From Paratrimastix pyriformis (taxonomy: Eukaryota; Preaxostyla; Paratrimastigidae), in assembly GCA_027972325.1 (NCBI GenBank), contig JAPMOS010000022.1:372001-436000 (forward strand): a DNA stretch of 64,000 nt. The letters are read 5' to 3'. Every line of letters starts with the position of its first letter. Position 1 is the first letter of the stretch. Positions 35,242-46,913 of the stretch are shown piece after piece. The notes under the pieces were generated by a model that was given only the letters and a program-made list of their open reading frames with translations, was not told where the DNA came from and made no database searches. Position numbers and translations under genes: made by a program.

Positions 35242-38033
35242 TCAGGCGCCCTGGCACCCACAGGGGGCGGTGGCCCCGGGGGGCAGGGCGGGCGCGTGGT
35301 ACACCACGGCGTACATGGGTAGGATGGCATCCTCGCCGTAGATGGTGTACTCGGCCCAGTTCAGGCCCGACTTGAGGCCCTTGGGCATCACGCACACCGA
35401 GTCATATCCCGCAGGGGCATGGGTCCACTGGCTGGTCGCCTGGTCGTCGTGGTCGGCCTCGTAGGGGCGGCCCACGACACAGCGGCAGATCAGGGTGACC
35501 CGGCTCAGGGTGAGGCACCGCGGCCGGGGCCATAGAAGGGCTCGGTGAAGTCGTGGGTCTTGGCGGAGTCGGCCCCGAAGGAGAAGCCCGCCCCGAAGCG
35601 CTGCCTGACCCTGGAAGTGCCCCGGATGGTCCGTTTGATGAAACCCCCGTGGAGGATGCCGCACAGGGCGCAGGTGCCGTCCGTCCGGCCGCAGCCGGTG
35701 CCCTGGGCCCGCCACTGGCTGCCGCAGGCGGATGTGGTCCCGTGGAAGAGGAATTCCTCGCGCCGGTTGGCTGGCGGCTGGATGGACTGGCGGTAGGTGG
35801 CATAGCGCGCGGCCAGTGCCTGGTTCCACACCTTGGCGATGAAGCAGGGGCGCGGCTGGGTGACGCCCGGCTTGCGCCAGCTCTCGGCAAAGAAGCCCCA
35901 GACCGCGTCCCCCTCGCCTCCATCCCCGGGGTGGAGGGGCGTGACGACGAAGGGCTGCAGCAGGATGGTGCTCGGCGGGAAGGCCGGGTGGGCTGTCGCC
36001 CAGGGGAAGGGCGTGCGGGTGTGCTGAAGCGGCGCCCCGAAGAGGGCCGCGAGTGAGCCCGAGGGGGCCGGAGCAGGCCCGGAGGCAGGCTGGTTGGTTG
36101 GTGGGAGAGGGTGGGGAGGGTGGGGGAGGGAGGAATGAAGGACTACTCAACCCAAGGGAAGGCGGCCATCAGAAGACAATCCAGGACCCAGTCCTTCCTC
36201 CCCGGGCCGGATCACATTTCCAAAGGGGAAAGGAGGGGTCGGGTGAACGCGGACATTCGCATCCACGGCTTCTTCAGCCGCCTTGCGACGGGCCTCCTCT
36301 TCAGCCTTGCGGCAGGCCTCCCCTTCCTCGTCCGTCTGTTCATGTTGATGATGATGAATGGGTGAGATCGCATTGCGATGGGATGGCGGATCAAGACGGG
36401 GTCCCGGCATGGCGGCGAAGGCGGACCTCGAGGGCCTTCAGTGCCCCCAGCAGGCGCTCCGCCGAGGGCCGGGCCGTGGGGCTCTCACTGCACATGCGCA
36501 CCAGCAGCTCAGCCAACGAGTCCTCGCCACTCTTCGACCCCCGGGCTCGGGCCGCCTGCTCGCGGGCCGTCACCTCGGCGAAGGCGGCCCGCAGCTCGGC
36601 CTCCGTGGGCTGCTCCTCGGTCCTGTGGGCCGTGTCCGTCTGCGAGTACAGGCAGTACAGCGTCGCCCCCAGCGCGTACACGTCCGTGGCGGGGGTGTTG
36701 CCCGGGCGCACCCCGCCCGGCATCACGAACAGCTCGGGCGCCATGAAGCCGGGCGTGCCTCGGCACAGCCCGTAGGTGAGCGAGCCCCCCGTGTAGACGC
36801 AGGCCAGGCCCAGGTCGGCCAGCAGGGCCATCGGGCGCTCCGTCCCCGTCTTCTGGTCCACCTGGAGGCGCAGCAGCACGTTGGCCGGCTTGATGTCGTT
36901 GTGCAGCACCCGGTGGTGGTTATGGCGGAAGGGCTGCCCGTGCAGGTAGGCCAGGCCCTGAATCAAGTCACTCAGCAGCAGCCAGCGCTCCTGACGGTCT
37001 GCGGCCGAGGGGCTGCACAGGTGGCGCCGGATGACCCCGTCCAGGTCGCCCCCATCGCAGTAGGGCGTCACCAGGCACCGCAGCTCCGGCCCGCCTGGCT
37101 CAAGCTGCAGCCCAGAGTCCAAATGTCCACCCCCGCCATATCCACGCCGGAACCAGTCAGCCCGAGCAGCCATGCACGTCGTCGTGAAGTGGGTCTGTGT
37201 CGATAGCGGTGTTGCGGTACGCCTACCGGTGATTGCTTGCTGATGGTGATGACAACGGTGGTGACAAGATGGTGACAATGACGATGAAAATGAGGATAGT
37301 GTGCCCGGTAGTCGAGAGGACGTTGGGGTGGTCGACAACCCCGGCGATGTAGCTCTCATTGTTGAAGAACGCCTTCTCATCGGCCGACTGGGGCGGCCGG
37401 GTGGCCTTCAGGGCCGCCTCACTGTGGTCCCGGGTGTCCTCCACTCGGAAGGTCACCCCGAAGGCCCCCGCGCCCAGCACCCAGCACGACCGGGTCAGCG
37501 GGCGCCCGTCGGAGGCCACAAGCAGTGGGGGCTCACTCCAGGGGCCGGCTGCGGCCAAGAGGCGGGGGTCGGGCTTGTGCCGGTAGATGCCACCCACCAA
37601 GTCGAAGAGCAGCAGCTGGGTGCTGCCCGCCTGCACCGACTGGGCCAAGTTCCACAGCTGGACGCCCTCGCTCGCAAAGAGCAGAGCCTTGTAGGCGGAG
37701 CCACCCCCGCTCTCCCCCCCTGTGGTGATCGCCGCGGTTGGTGGTGCGGGCGATGGCACGACAGCAGCAGCAGCAGCAGCCCCCGGGGCCGCTAGAGTCG
37801 GGTTTGCAGGGGCGGCGGTGGCTGGCTCCGCGGGGGAGCATGGCGGAGCGGGCAAGGCCCCAGAAGGGGGTGCCGGCAACGGGGAACAGAGGTTAGTCAC
37901 AAAACCCTCCTGCAAAAAGGCAATGTGTGGGTGTCATCCCTGATGAGGATAGCTAACTCGCTCAGACCTCAAAGGCTGCGAGATAATCTGAGGCCAACGG
38001 TTCAGGAACAGCCTTTAAATAGCGGCGAGGCAT
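35242..38033 (-). CDS. Protein kinase fused to ADP-ribosyltransferase (PARP) domain
   Basis: Exon 1 is 38033-37968 (MPRRYLKAVPEPLASDYLAA) and joins EGFVTNLCSPL by a GTC donor. An Ala/Pro linker precedes the kinase: glycine loop LGAGAFGVTFRV (~37460), Lys in EAALKAT (~37395), FFNNESYIAG (~37350) and, after an intron, LEPGGPELRCLVTPYCDGGD (~37100). The catalytic loop is HNDIKPANVLL (~36890), the Mg loop DLGLA (~36815) and the activation segment GTPGFMAPEL (~36750). The kinase exon ends KALE; a charged helix TDEEGEACRKAEEEARRKAA (~36310) follows, then PASGPAPAPSGS (~36085) and the PARP-type fold. That fold has VWNQALAARYATYR, FLFHGTT (~35755), CALCGILHGGF, RFGAGFSFGADSAKT (~35590), RVTLICRCVVGRPYE, and AEYTIYGEDAILPMYAVVY (~35330), which holds the catalytic-position Glu. 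The Tyr of the H-Y-E triad is not evident. One PARP junction (about 35547-35510) may be a GC-AG intron. Joining frames are in phase throughout the linker, so a single fusion gene is likely. Confidence 0.75.
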
Positions 38034-38699
38034 CTCACCTTGGGTTCGGGGGATCTTTAGGGAAACTACATAGGGATTCGCACTGGAGTCGTCTTCTGTG
38101 AGGAGATGCGCAACAACTGATCAGAAGGGGAAAAGGAGAAGGCGCAGACCGGAAACAAACACAATGTCTTCAGGATTTACCAGGGGTATTTGGTCAGGAT
38201 TTGACCCCCGGAAGCGGAAAATGGCCACAAACGCTCTCAAACTCATCCTCGCGGAGAGCAGATGTTGGCCCGGGGGCTCGAGGCGTCTGCCGGAGGGCAA
38301 AAATCGTCCTCCTTTGAGGGAAGCTCGCTAGCTGCCGTTGACGACGGCGCAGAAGCTTCAGACTCAAGCCAACTCGTCCCGCCTCTTGTATACAGCACCG
38401 ATCAGGTACCCGAGGGATGGAGCTGTGCAGATTCTCTTTCCACAACGGGTGGGCCGCTCGGAGGGAGGGAGGGAGGAGGAGGAGAGGACGAGCGGCGGGC
38501 GGGCAGAGAGAAATCAGGGAAGGGGGAAGCCGTCCGGAAGGAAACAGCCGGGAAGCAGATGGTAGAAGGCCGCCACGGAGGAGCAGCAGGGAAGAAGAGA
38601 AAATCCCAAAAGGGGAAAAAAAGAGGGGGGGGGGGGGGGGGGGGATGTCGGCGAGGCGGGTGTGTGGATGGGGGGAAGAGAAGGAGTAGGTTGGGGGGG
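38034..38699. other. Intergenic between kinase-PARP and golgin-like genes
   Basis: It holds the kinase-PARP promoter side and the 3' flank of the coiled-coil gene, including a G20 tract (38625-38644, C on the sense strand of that gene). Short open frames exist (for example + 38164-38331, about 55 aa, basic) but none shows a recognisable domain. Confidence 0.45.
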
Positions 38700-41047
38700 T
38701 TACGTGGGCAGGACGCCCCTGAGGAAGTTCACCAGGCCGGGCATGTGTCGCGTGCAGAGGACAGCCACCCCCGTCGCCACCCCGGCCCCCAGCACAAAGG
38801 ACACCGCGGCCACCTGTCGGTCGCCCCCCCCCGGTCGGCCACAGACATGCGCAGAGGAGCGGAGAGGCGGCGGTGAGGTCGGTAAGGCGATTTTTCAATC
38901 TGCCTGTGGGGTGGTGGTGGGGAATGGGACGGACCGTTGCCGAGTGTCTCCCCGTCCCCTTGGCCTTGCCCGCCTTCTGTGCGTCCTTCTTCGTCCTGCC
39001 CTCGGCAGGTGCGGCGCCCAGTGGGGCGGGCTCCTCCCCGGCCGTCAGGTCGGCGGCCTCGTCCCGGCCGGCGATGAGGGCGGTGATCTCCTGGATGCGG
39101 CCGTTCAGCTGGGCCGTCTCGGCCTGCAGCTCCTTATGGAGGGCCTCGCAGCTGGTCCGCATGGCCACCAGCCGCTCCTGGGTGGGCCCGACGGACGGAC
39201 AGGAGGGAGGGAGGGAGGGAGGGAGAGAGCGCGGATGAGAGCGAGTACTCGATCAACGCGTCCCACGGGCTGCGCTGTGCCCACGGAGATGATGATGCCG
39301 AGTGATTGCCGTGCGTTCCGCTCTTGATTCGACGACTGACGGACGCCCTCGGGGAGATGTCAGCCCTTGGGTTGGTTTAGTTGTGCGAGGATGGTCGGCG
39401 TGATGGCAGGGGGCATGCGTCCGCGGACCATGGCCTCCTGGATGAGGACGACATTCTCCGACCCCGATGTCTGGGCCCCGCACGCCTGGTCGCTGGCGGC
39501 CTCGGCGGCCGCGGTGGCGTCTGCGGCGCGGCGTTGGAGCTCCGCCACTCGGCCGCCCAGCTCGGTCTTGGTCGCCCGGACGGCCGCCAGGGCCTCGTCC
39601 AGCTGCTGCTTGTAGGCGGTCGCCTCGGCGCCCAGGGCCTCCTCGTGGGCCCGGGCCAGGGCCAGGGATTGCTCGAGGTCGGCCAGCCGGGTCACCTGCT
39701 GGTCCATGGCCTCGTCGGCCTTGCGGGCCTGGGTCTGGGCCTGCTCCAGGGCAGCCTGGAGGGCCCGCGACTGGGCCTGCAGATCCTCCGTCCGCTGAAC
39801 CTCCGTGGCCAGGGCCGCCCGGTGGACGGCCGCGTCCTCGGCCCGGCGCTGCTCAAAGACGGCCAGCTGGGACTCGGCCCGGGTGTGCTCCTCCCGGAGG
39901 GCAGCCAGCCGCTCCTCGGCGGCCGTGGCCCGGGCCGTGGCCTTGAGGAGCTCCTCGTCACGGGCCGCCAGCCGGGCCCGGACCTCGCTCAGGGCCCCGC
40001 TGACCGAGGCTCGCTCGACCCCGAAGCCGTTTTGCTCCCGGGCCAGCTGGCCGCGCAGCTCCGCGCTGGTGGCGGCCTCCTTGGCCAGGGCCGCCTCGCG
40101 CTCGGCCAGGGCCGCCCGGAGCCCGTCGACCGTCTGCCGGAGGTCATCGAGTGAGCTCCGCAGGGAGGCGCCCTCGGTCGCGCCAGCGTCGAGGCGGGCC
40201 TGTAGCTCGGCGGCCGCCTGGCGGAGCCGGTCGCCCTGGGCCTCGAGGTCGGCCACCCGGCCGCTGGCCTGCTTGTGCTGGGCGGTGGCCTCCTCGTGGC
40301 GGGCCGTCAGGGCGGCCAGCTCGCGCTCGCGGGTGCTGAGCTGCTCCTCCAACTGGCCGACCCGCTGGTGGAGGGTCAGCAGGGTGTTCCGCTTGGCTCG
40401 CAGGCTCTCGTGCAGCTCGGCCAGGGCCTTGGCCTCGCGGCCCTGCTGGCGCTCCTGCCAGCCCTGCTGGGCGGCCGTGATCGAATCCTGGGCGTCGCGC
40501 ACTGGCTGCAGGCGCTCGTCCTGGGGGGGGGGAGGGGGGGGGGGGGGGGGGGGGGGGGGATCGGATGGCACACAAAACACGCGAGTCGAAACGAACAAAA
40601 CACCCATGCATGAGACACCCATGGGACACCAAGAGGGGCGACTGGCGACTGTGTGGGGCCGTGTGTGGTGGTGCGGACCTGGAGCTGCTGGCATGTGGAT
40701 GCGAGCTGGGACTGCTTCTCCTGGAGGTGCTCCGCCGTGGCGCCGCCTGGTGTTGACCCCGTCGGGCTGTACGTCCAGGGCTCCCCGCCCCCGCCGCTGC
40801 TGGGGCCTCCTCGCCGGGCGCCGGGGCCTCGGATTCGGCTGCGAGCGGGGCGGCGGGCCCGGGGCTGGTAGGGCTGTTGGGCGGCGAGGCCGACCGGGCC
40901 AGCTGCTGAATGTGCTCAACACGCCGGGCCGCTTCCTGCAGCAGAGAAGAGGAGGGAGGGAGGGAGGAGGGGAGGAAGGGAGGAGGAGGGTGGGCGGGTG
41001 GGTGGAGATTGCATGAGAGTGGTGAAGAGACGGAGGTGGCGGTGATG

Positions 41048-41078
<31 letters not shown>

Positions 41079-44027
41079 AAGAAGGTTCCCGCCCCATTGA
41101 GTGTGTGCGCAGTGCCAGTGGTTGGAAGGGTTGCGTTCATTCCTTGTGCGCGCCATCCTCCATGGGGGGGTGGCCTTTGCCTGGACGGACCTGCTCGGCC
41201 AGTGCGAGCTGCTCCCTGGCCTGGGCGACCTCGGCGCGGCCCTTGTCGAGCTCCTCCTGGTGGGCCCGCAGCTCGGCCTGGGCCTGGGCGACCCGCTCCT
41301 CGGCCGCGGCCAGGGCGGCCCGGTGGGCGGCCTCCATGTCGGCCTCTGCGGCGGCACATGCGGCACAGACGACCAGAAGCGAAGCGCGGAGAAATGATGA
41401 GTGGGGGGGACACAGGACAGTGTATGCGGCGGCGCACAGGCAGACAACTGCGTACAGATGGGCACACCAACAAAGTAACTTCCTCGGAGCAAGTGCCCAA
41501 GCGGAGTACGAGGGCTGCCGGAGGAGGCCAGTGACAACCGGCCGTCTCCCGTTGATTCCCATGCGTGCCCATTTGGCCACACGCACATACGGGCACACAT
41601 ACGGACGGCCACACATACGGCCACACATACGTGCCCATGCGTGCCCATTTGGCCACACGCACATTTGGCCGCACGCACATTTGGCCGCACGCACATTTGG
41701 CCACACATATGGCCACACATATGGCCACACATACGGCCACACATTCGCGCGCATGCCCACATTGCGTCCCAGGCCGCAGTTCCCAGGGTGCCGCCAGGGA
41801 GGGCGGGCCAAAGCGGACCGCGCGACTGGCACGAGGCGTGGGCTGCGCGGAGGGAGCGCAGCTCGGTCTCGACCAGCAGGCGGGCCTCGACGGCGTCGTG
41901 GATGCGGCTCTTGTGGGCCTCCTCCATCTGGGCAATCTGCTGCCGGAAGAGCCGCTCGCTGTTCAACCGCTCCCGGTCCGACCGGTCGGCAGCCTGGCGG
42001 GGGGGGGGGGGGGGGGGGGGGGGGGGGTCGGCGATGGAAGGGTGGTGGAGGGAGTGGGAAGTGAGGAAGTGAAGTGGGGGATGGGGGCACGGGCAGGCGC
42101 CGCTGCAGATGGGGAGCGGTTGAAAGAAGAATACATGCTGCGTGTGGGTTGGAAGGGGACGTGCGTGGCGTGGCGGGGGCGCGGCAGGGCGGGTGCGTGT
42201 GTGTGCAGACGGCGTGCGACTGTGCGTTCTCGCGGCAGAGGCGCTGGATCTCGGCATCTTTCTTCGTCAGCTCCTCCTGCACGCACCCCACGCCCCACCC
42301 CCCGCCAGCCAGCCAGCCAACCAGCCAGCCGCGCATTGACACACAGCATGACCCGTGGCGGTGAGGTGAGCCACAAAACAAAAGCATGGGCAGCATCCAT
42401 CCATCCGCGCTTCAATCTCCTGCCGCGGGGGGCCGGTGTGGTGGAGGAGGGCGGGTGAGGGTGTGACCTTGCGTGTGCGGGGGGTGGCGGGGGCGCCCCG
42501 TCCCGGGGTGGCAGCCACACGGCCGGCGGGCGTGAGCGGGTAGACGGCCGGGGAGCCCTTGCTGCTCTCGGGGGGCGAGGGGCGCATGGGCGTGCTGCCC
42601 GGGGCCGTCCGATCGGTGGGCCGGGAGGCGGGCGAGGCCGGAGGTGGCGAGGACAGGGTCGAGTGTGCCGCTGCCGGCCCGGCCCCGGGCGAGGAGAAGG
42701 AGGAGGAAGGGGAGGAGGTGGTGGTGGCCGCGGGCGCGGAGGCCGGGGCGGCGGGGATCGGGGCGGCGGCCGGGCCCGAGGAGGTGGGTGGGACCGGGGA
42801 TGGGGCGAACGGGGACGACGGGGGTGGGGCCTGCTGCTCAAGAGTCACCGAGAGGCCGCTGCCCCCGACGGGCGGCTGGATGGCCGGCTGGAAGGCCGCC
42901 CCGAGCATGGTCAGGTCCTCAACCGACCCGGGCGGGGTGACGACCCCCGGGGTGGGCAGCTGTGCGAGCAGCACCGCGGACGGGTGCGAGGGCCGGGTGG
43001 ACGCGGGGGCCGAGGCGGGCGGCTGGGCGATCGTCTCCTCGGCCTCAGCCTCATCAGCCTCGGGCTGGGAGGCCGGTTCGTCGCCGCGCGGCTCCTCCGC
43101 AGCATGGGGCGGCACGGGAGCAGACTGCTGCTGATCATCGTCGGGCTGCCGGGACGACGGTGCCCGGTTGGCCTGGGGCGTCTTTGGTGGGTCGGCAGGC
43201 TGTGCCTGGTCTGGCGCGGGTGCGGGTACTTCCTCCCGATCTTGATCCGCCGGGCGCCGCCCCGGGGTGTGCGGCTCGGCCGCACCATCGGTGGCCTCGT
43301 CCCCGGCGTCTGCCTCGAGGGCCGCCTGATGGGCATGACGCTTCTCCTCGGGGGTCTTCTCGGGCGGGAATTCGGGCAGCTGCAGGAGAGAGTCGGGCCC
43401 GTGGATGACCAGGCTCAGGGCGCTGTCGCCCGTGGGAGGCCCCAGGTTGAGCGTGTACGGGCGCGAGACCGACCCACCGGCGGCAGCGTCCGTCTCGGCG
43501 GAGGCCACCGAGCCGGAATCGGTCGAGACGATGGTGCCCGTGGAGGATCCGGCCAGGGTGGATGTCGACTCCGCCCCGGCGGCCGAGGGGACGGGCTGGG
43601 GCGGCTCGGGGGCCTCGAGAGACCGGTCCGAGGAGAGCAGTGACTCGTTGGTGTCGTGGATGGTGCCCTGGTGACGGGGCGGGGTCGACACAGCCGAGGC
43701 GGTGTGCTCCGGGGTGCGCTGACCGCGGCCCTTACCGCCTCGTCGGCCCGAGGACTTGAGTGTTGGGAACTCGGCGGCACTGATGGGTGTCGCAGCAGGG
43801 GCTGCGGTCGTGGTGGATGGTCCCTGGGGGGTGAGAGGGGTGATTTGGGCAGCCGGCCCGTCGGCAGGGGCTTTGATCTTCCCCCAGGGCGAGGCAGTCT
43901 GCTGCTGTTGTTTTGGTCTTGGCAGCGAAGGCACCTGATTGCCGGTCGCCGGTCGCCCGGGAGATCCTGGAGATGAGATTGGTACAGGAGTTTTCGGAAC
44001 AGCAGCCTGACGTGGTACGCTCGACAT
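38700..44027 (-). CDS. Tail-anchored golgin-like coiled-coil protein
   Basis: It starts MSSVPRQAAVPKTPVP (44027). The first ~550 residues are disordered and rich in Pro, Ala, Ser and Glu. A long coiled coil follows: QQIAQMEEAHKSRIHDAVEA (~41930), AHRAALAAAEERVAQAQAEL (~41320), EAARRVEHIQQLA (~40920), then an almost unbroken stretch from 40520 to 39440 (for example LREEHTRAESQLAVFEQRRA). A GTC-donor intron, 39428-39178, joins QEAM to ERLVAMRTSCEALHKELQ. A second joins GRHSAT to VAAVSFVLGAGVATGVAVLC, one hydrophobic helix 15-20 residues from the C-terminus (stop 38700). That architecture (long coil plus C-terminal membrane anchor) is like giantin or golgin-84 and suggests a Golgi or other endomembrane tether with the coil in the cytosol. 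No sequence family is recognised; paralogues of SNARE-like or centrosomal coils cannot be excluded. Confidence 0.65.
41560..41757. repeat. Tandem repeats of GGCCACACAT(A/T)(C/T) in golgin-like intron
   Basis: About 200 bp of imperfect 12-15 bp units (GGCCACACATACGGCC, TTGGCCGCACGCACA and variants). On the sense strand this reads as ATGTGTGGCCGTATG repeats. It lies in the intron between the exon ending LLVETELRSLRAAH and the exon with AEADMEAAHRAAL. Confidence 0.85.
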
Positions 44028-44210
44028 AGATGGGGTACCTTGGGTGCCTCCTTCGGTTCCCGTGGAAGGTGACCAACGCGGCTCGGGCGATGGCTGTGTG
44101 GGGGCTAGAATGAGGAAGGCAAAGAGCAAGTCGGGGGGGAATTGTCATAAACATATTAAAATGATGTTTGATCGGGACAGACTTGTGTTGGGCCTCTGCC
44201 TTTGCATCAG

Positions 44211-45035
44211 GAGAGGTGGGCGAAGAAAAGGCTAAACTGAAACGCGCCCTCAAGAACCTCTCGGTTCATAAGCCTATTTCCCACATTTTGAATTCAACTG
44301 GAACAACCTCCAGCCAGCGTTACTCGGGTTCAGATTGAATCGGAGGTGACCACCAGCACTACGAGCACGTTTTCTCCGGCCAATGTCGACCGTGACATTG
44401 ATGAAATGACCGACGAGTTGAAGGGAATTAGCGAACAGCTGCGGAACACCTGGCTCCAAAAGATCACCTTGATCAAGAAGAAGCTAATGGCACAAAATAA
44501 CACCGTCTTGGAGAGTGAGCGTCGGATACACACTCTTGAATTATCCAGGAAGCAGGTCCATCCCGGGAGTTTTTGTGCTCACCCGTCCACGCCCTTTTCT
44601 GGTCAACGATCCTTCAGGATGAAGTGGAAATATTGAAGGAAGCCGCCCAACAAGAGAAGGACCTCTGCAAGAAACAGAAGAGCTATCTCTGGAAATCGGT
44701 GTCTCTCGTCGATTGGCGAACCACCCAAAAGGTCCGCGCCCGCCTCCTGTTCGCAGCTTCATCTTGCGGGTAGTCCCAAGGAATTTTGATGGCCAAGCTC
44801 TTTCGCGCTTGGGTGGCTTTTACCCAGTGGCACCGTCAACATCGCCACTTCAAGAACCTCAGCCAGAACTTCACGCGCCAGCATGCCATGGAGCGGTCCG
44901 CCACTTGTCGGTTGTCGTTCCCTGGCTGACTCTGCTCCATTCCTTCCGATAGGCATTTTTGGCACTGGCGCCGGTACACGATCTACGCGTCCCGGCTGCA
45001 CCATAAGGAGAAATGGCAGGTCTGCTCCCCCCCCC

Positions 45036-45068
<33 letters not shown>

Positions 45069-46628
45069 GCTCTGTACATCTTCCCCCTTTTCGACCCCGG
45101 CGCAGGAAAAGTTCGACCACTCCAAGGAGGAGCTGATCCGACGGTACGAGACGGCTCTCGAGCAGGTCGGGCGCACCTTCGGCCGGAGTGGTGGGGTGGG
45201 GTCGAGAGATGAGACAGTGGACTGATCTGTTTCATTTTCGGCTTCAGATGCGGACCCAACTCGAGGCCGCCAATGGGGCTGTCCGCTCCGAGCAGCAGGC
45301 GCGTGCCGCTCTCCACGAGGATCTTCGCGGGGTCTGCCAACGGGGCGACGACGCAGGGGTTCCGCAATTCGGAGTACTTCCCCTCTCCCCGTTCACGTCG
45401 CTGACTCGCGCCTCTGCGTCCACCACCCACCGCACCGGGTTTGCTGCAGGCTGTCCTGCGGGGTGTCTGCGCGCTCAACAACGAGGCCATTTCCGTTCTG
45501 CAGCGTCGCATCGGGGTCCTCAACACGGGGGCCCCGCCACAGCCCCCGTCGGGCCTGCCCCCGGTCCTGCTGGGCGCCGAGACCCTCAGCAGCGCCACCA
45601 GCAGCAGCACCGCCGAGGCTGCTGCTGGACCCCTCCGGGGGATCGTCACCACCATCGGTCCTGACGATATGCCCTCCATGAGTGCGCCCGGGCCTGTCCG
45701 GGGGCCCCTCCCCCGCGTGCCCGTGATTGCACCTCCCCCGGCCCCCGGGGCCCCACCCAGGACATCGCAACCGTTCACGCCACCCACACCCACCCAAGAG
45801 GTCCCAGCCCCAGAGGCGGTCGGGTCTCCGCCCCTGGTCATGTCCCTCCGCGCCACGCAGCCATCGCCCGTGGGAATATCCACATCCGCCCCGGAGCAGG
45901 AGGCCCTTGGCCAGACCGCCGCCCCCGTGCCCATGCCACCCGGGTCGGCCCCGCAGCCTGCAGTGGTGCCTCGCGTGCCCCAACCCATTGCGGAGCTCTC
46001 CGCCACGCAGCCCGCGCCTACTGAGGGACAGTATTTTGCCATGGTCTGGCTTGCGTTGTTGCGCTTTTCTTACGATGGCTTTTTTTCGACCCTTCCACCG
46101 CATTCGCCACCGCAGGGCCGGATGAGCATGTCGTCATTGGGCCCCGACCAGGCGTACCCCCCCATCTCGGCCGCCACACGCCCCCCTCTGCCCCCGCCCC
46201 GCAGCGCGACCTGGTCGGAATCGGCGCCAGTTCCCGCCCCACCCGTCTTTGCGGCGTTGCCATGCCTCCCCCAAAATCACGACCCATTCGCCGGGGCCCG
46301 CGAACAGCCGCCACAGGAGCTCAGCTTCCCGCCAGGATGCCGGAACTGGGCCGTGGCACCACCTGTGCACCGGCCCGCGGGTGGACCTGCCCCCGGGCTC
46401 GTCGCCCCGCCCCACTCGGGGACTCGCCCAATGTATCGAGGAGGCATGACGCTGCGTCGGAGCAGCAGCGCCGACGAACGGACCATGGCCGAGAGGGGAA
46501 CCCGGCCGGGAAGTGCGACATCATCCCACGGCAGATCACCCCCACGGGCAGGCGGGACTCGGGGCGGTGGTTGCCGTAAAGGTACCGGGGTCGTTGACTG
46601 GAGCAGACAGAGCGGTGGGCGGATGTGA
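44211..46628 (+). CDS. POC5: POC5-like centriolar protein
   Basis: Centrin-binding structural protein of the centriole or basal body. The first supported exon begins at 44211 (EVGEEKAKLKRALKNLS); the start codon is not resolved. A coil (DRDIDEMTDELKGISEQL, then LIKKKLMAQNNTVLESE) continues after a GTC intron as DEVEILKEAAQQEKDL. Two Trp-rich repeats of the POC5/Sfi1 type follow: LFRAWVAFTQWHRQHRHF (~44797) and HFWHWRRYTIYASRLHHKE (~44956), joined through MER + HFW by a GTC intron. Next come EKFDHSKEELIRRYETALEQ and MRTQLEAANGAVRSEQQ, then LRGVCALNNEAISVL (~45468), matching the RGVCALNxEA motif I recall as diagnostic of POC5. The C-terminal third is Pro-rich and basic (stop 46626). The gene is divergent from the golgin-like gene. 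The intron at 45020-45108 contains a poly-C tract. Confidence 0.75.
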
Positions 46629-46913
46629 CAGCGTATACATTGTTTCTCAAGCGCATGCATTATTTTCTATTTGTCTTTTCTTCGAATTTCAATTGGGGTG
46701 AATTCCGTCGGAAAATTAAGATGCAACAACTGGACGATGGTTTAATTCGCGACGAATTCAGAAAAGGGGTTGGCAAGGTGCTGGATGCCCACGAAATTCA
46801 AATGACTGATGAGTGCCTCTCCAACCGCGGTCGGAATCGTCCCGTGTCTCCGACTCCGAGGCGACTGGAGAACCGAAGGATAGCCACATCGTATCTTAGC
46901 GCCAATTTTCACG
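46629..46913 (+). other. GST leader with an overlapping upstream ORF
   Basis: Comparatively AT-rich. An ATG at 46721 opens an 80-codon frame (MQQLDDGLIRDEFRKGVGKV and so on) that runs past the GST start in another frame and stops at 46960. It could be a regulatory upstream ORF, the remnant of an unrelated exon, or chance. Confidence 0.3.

Noticed and set aside
35505-35550. Frameshift that would make the PARP domain a pseudogene
   Set aside because: A 38-bp GC-AG intron would restore the frame, and motifs on both sides are intact. Left as unresolved rather than broken.
39360-39362. Stop codon after AQLNQPKG as the end of the coiled-coil protein
   Set aside because: A GTC donor at 39428 (-) and acceptor at 39178 join in phase to more coiled coil and a membrane helix, so the stop is read as intronic.
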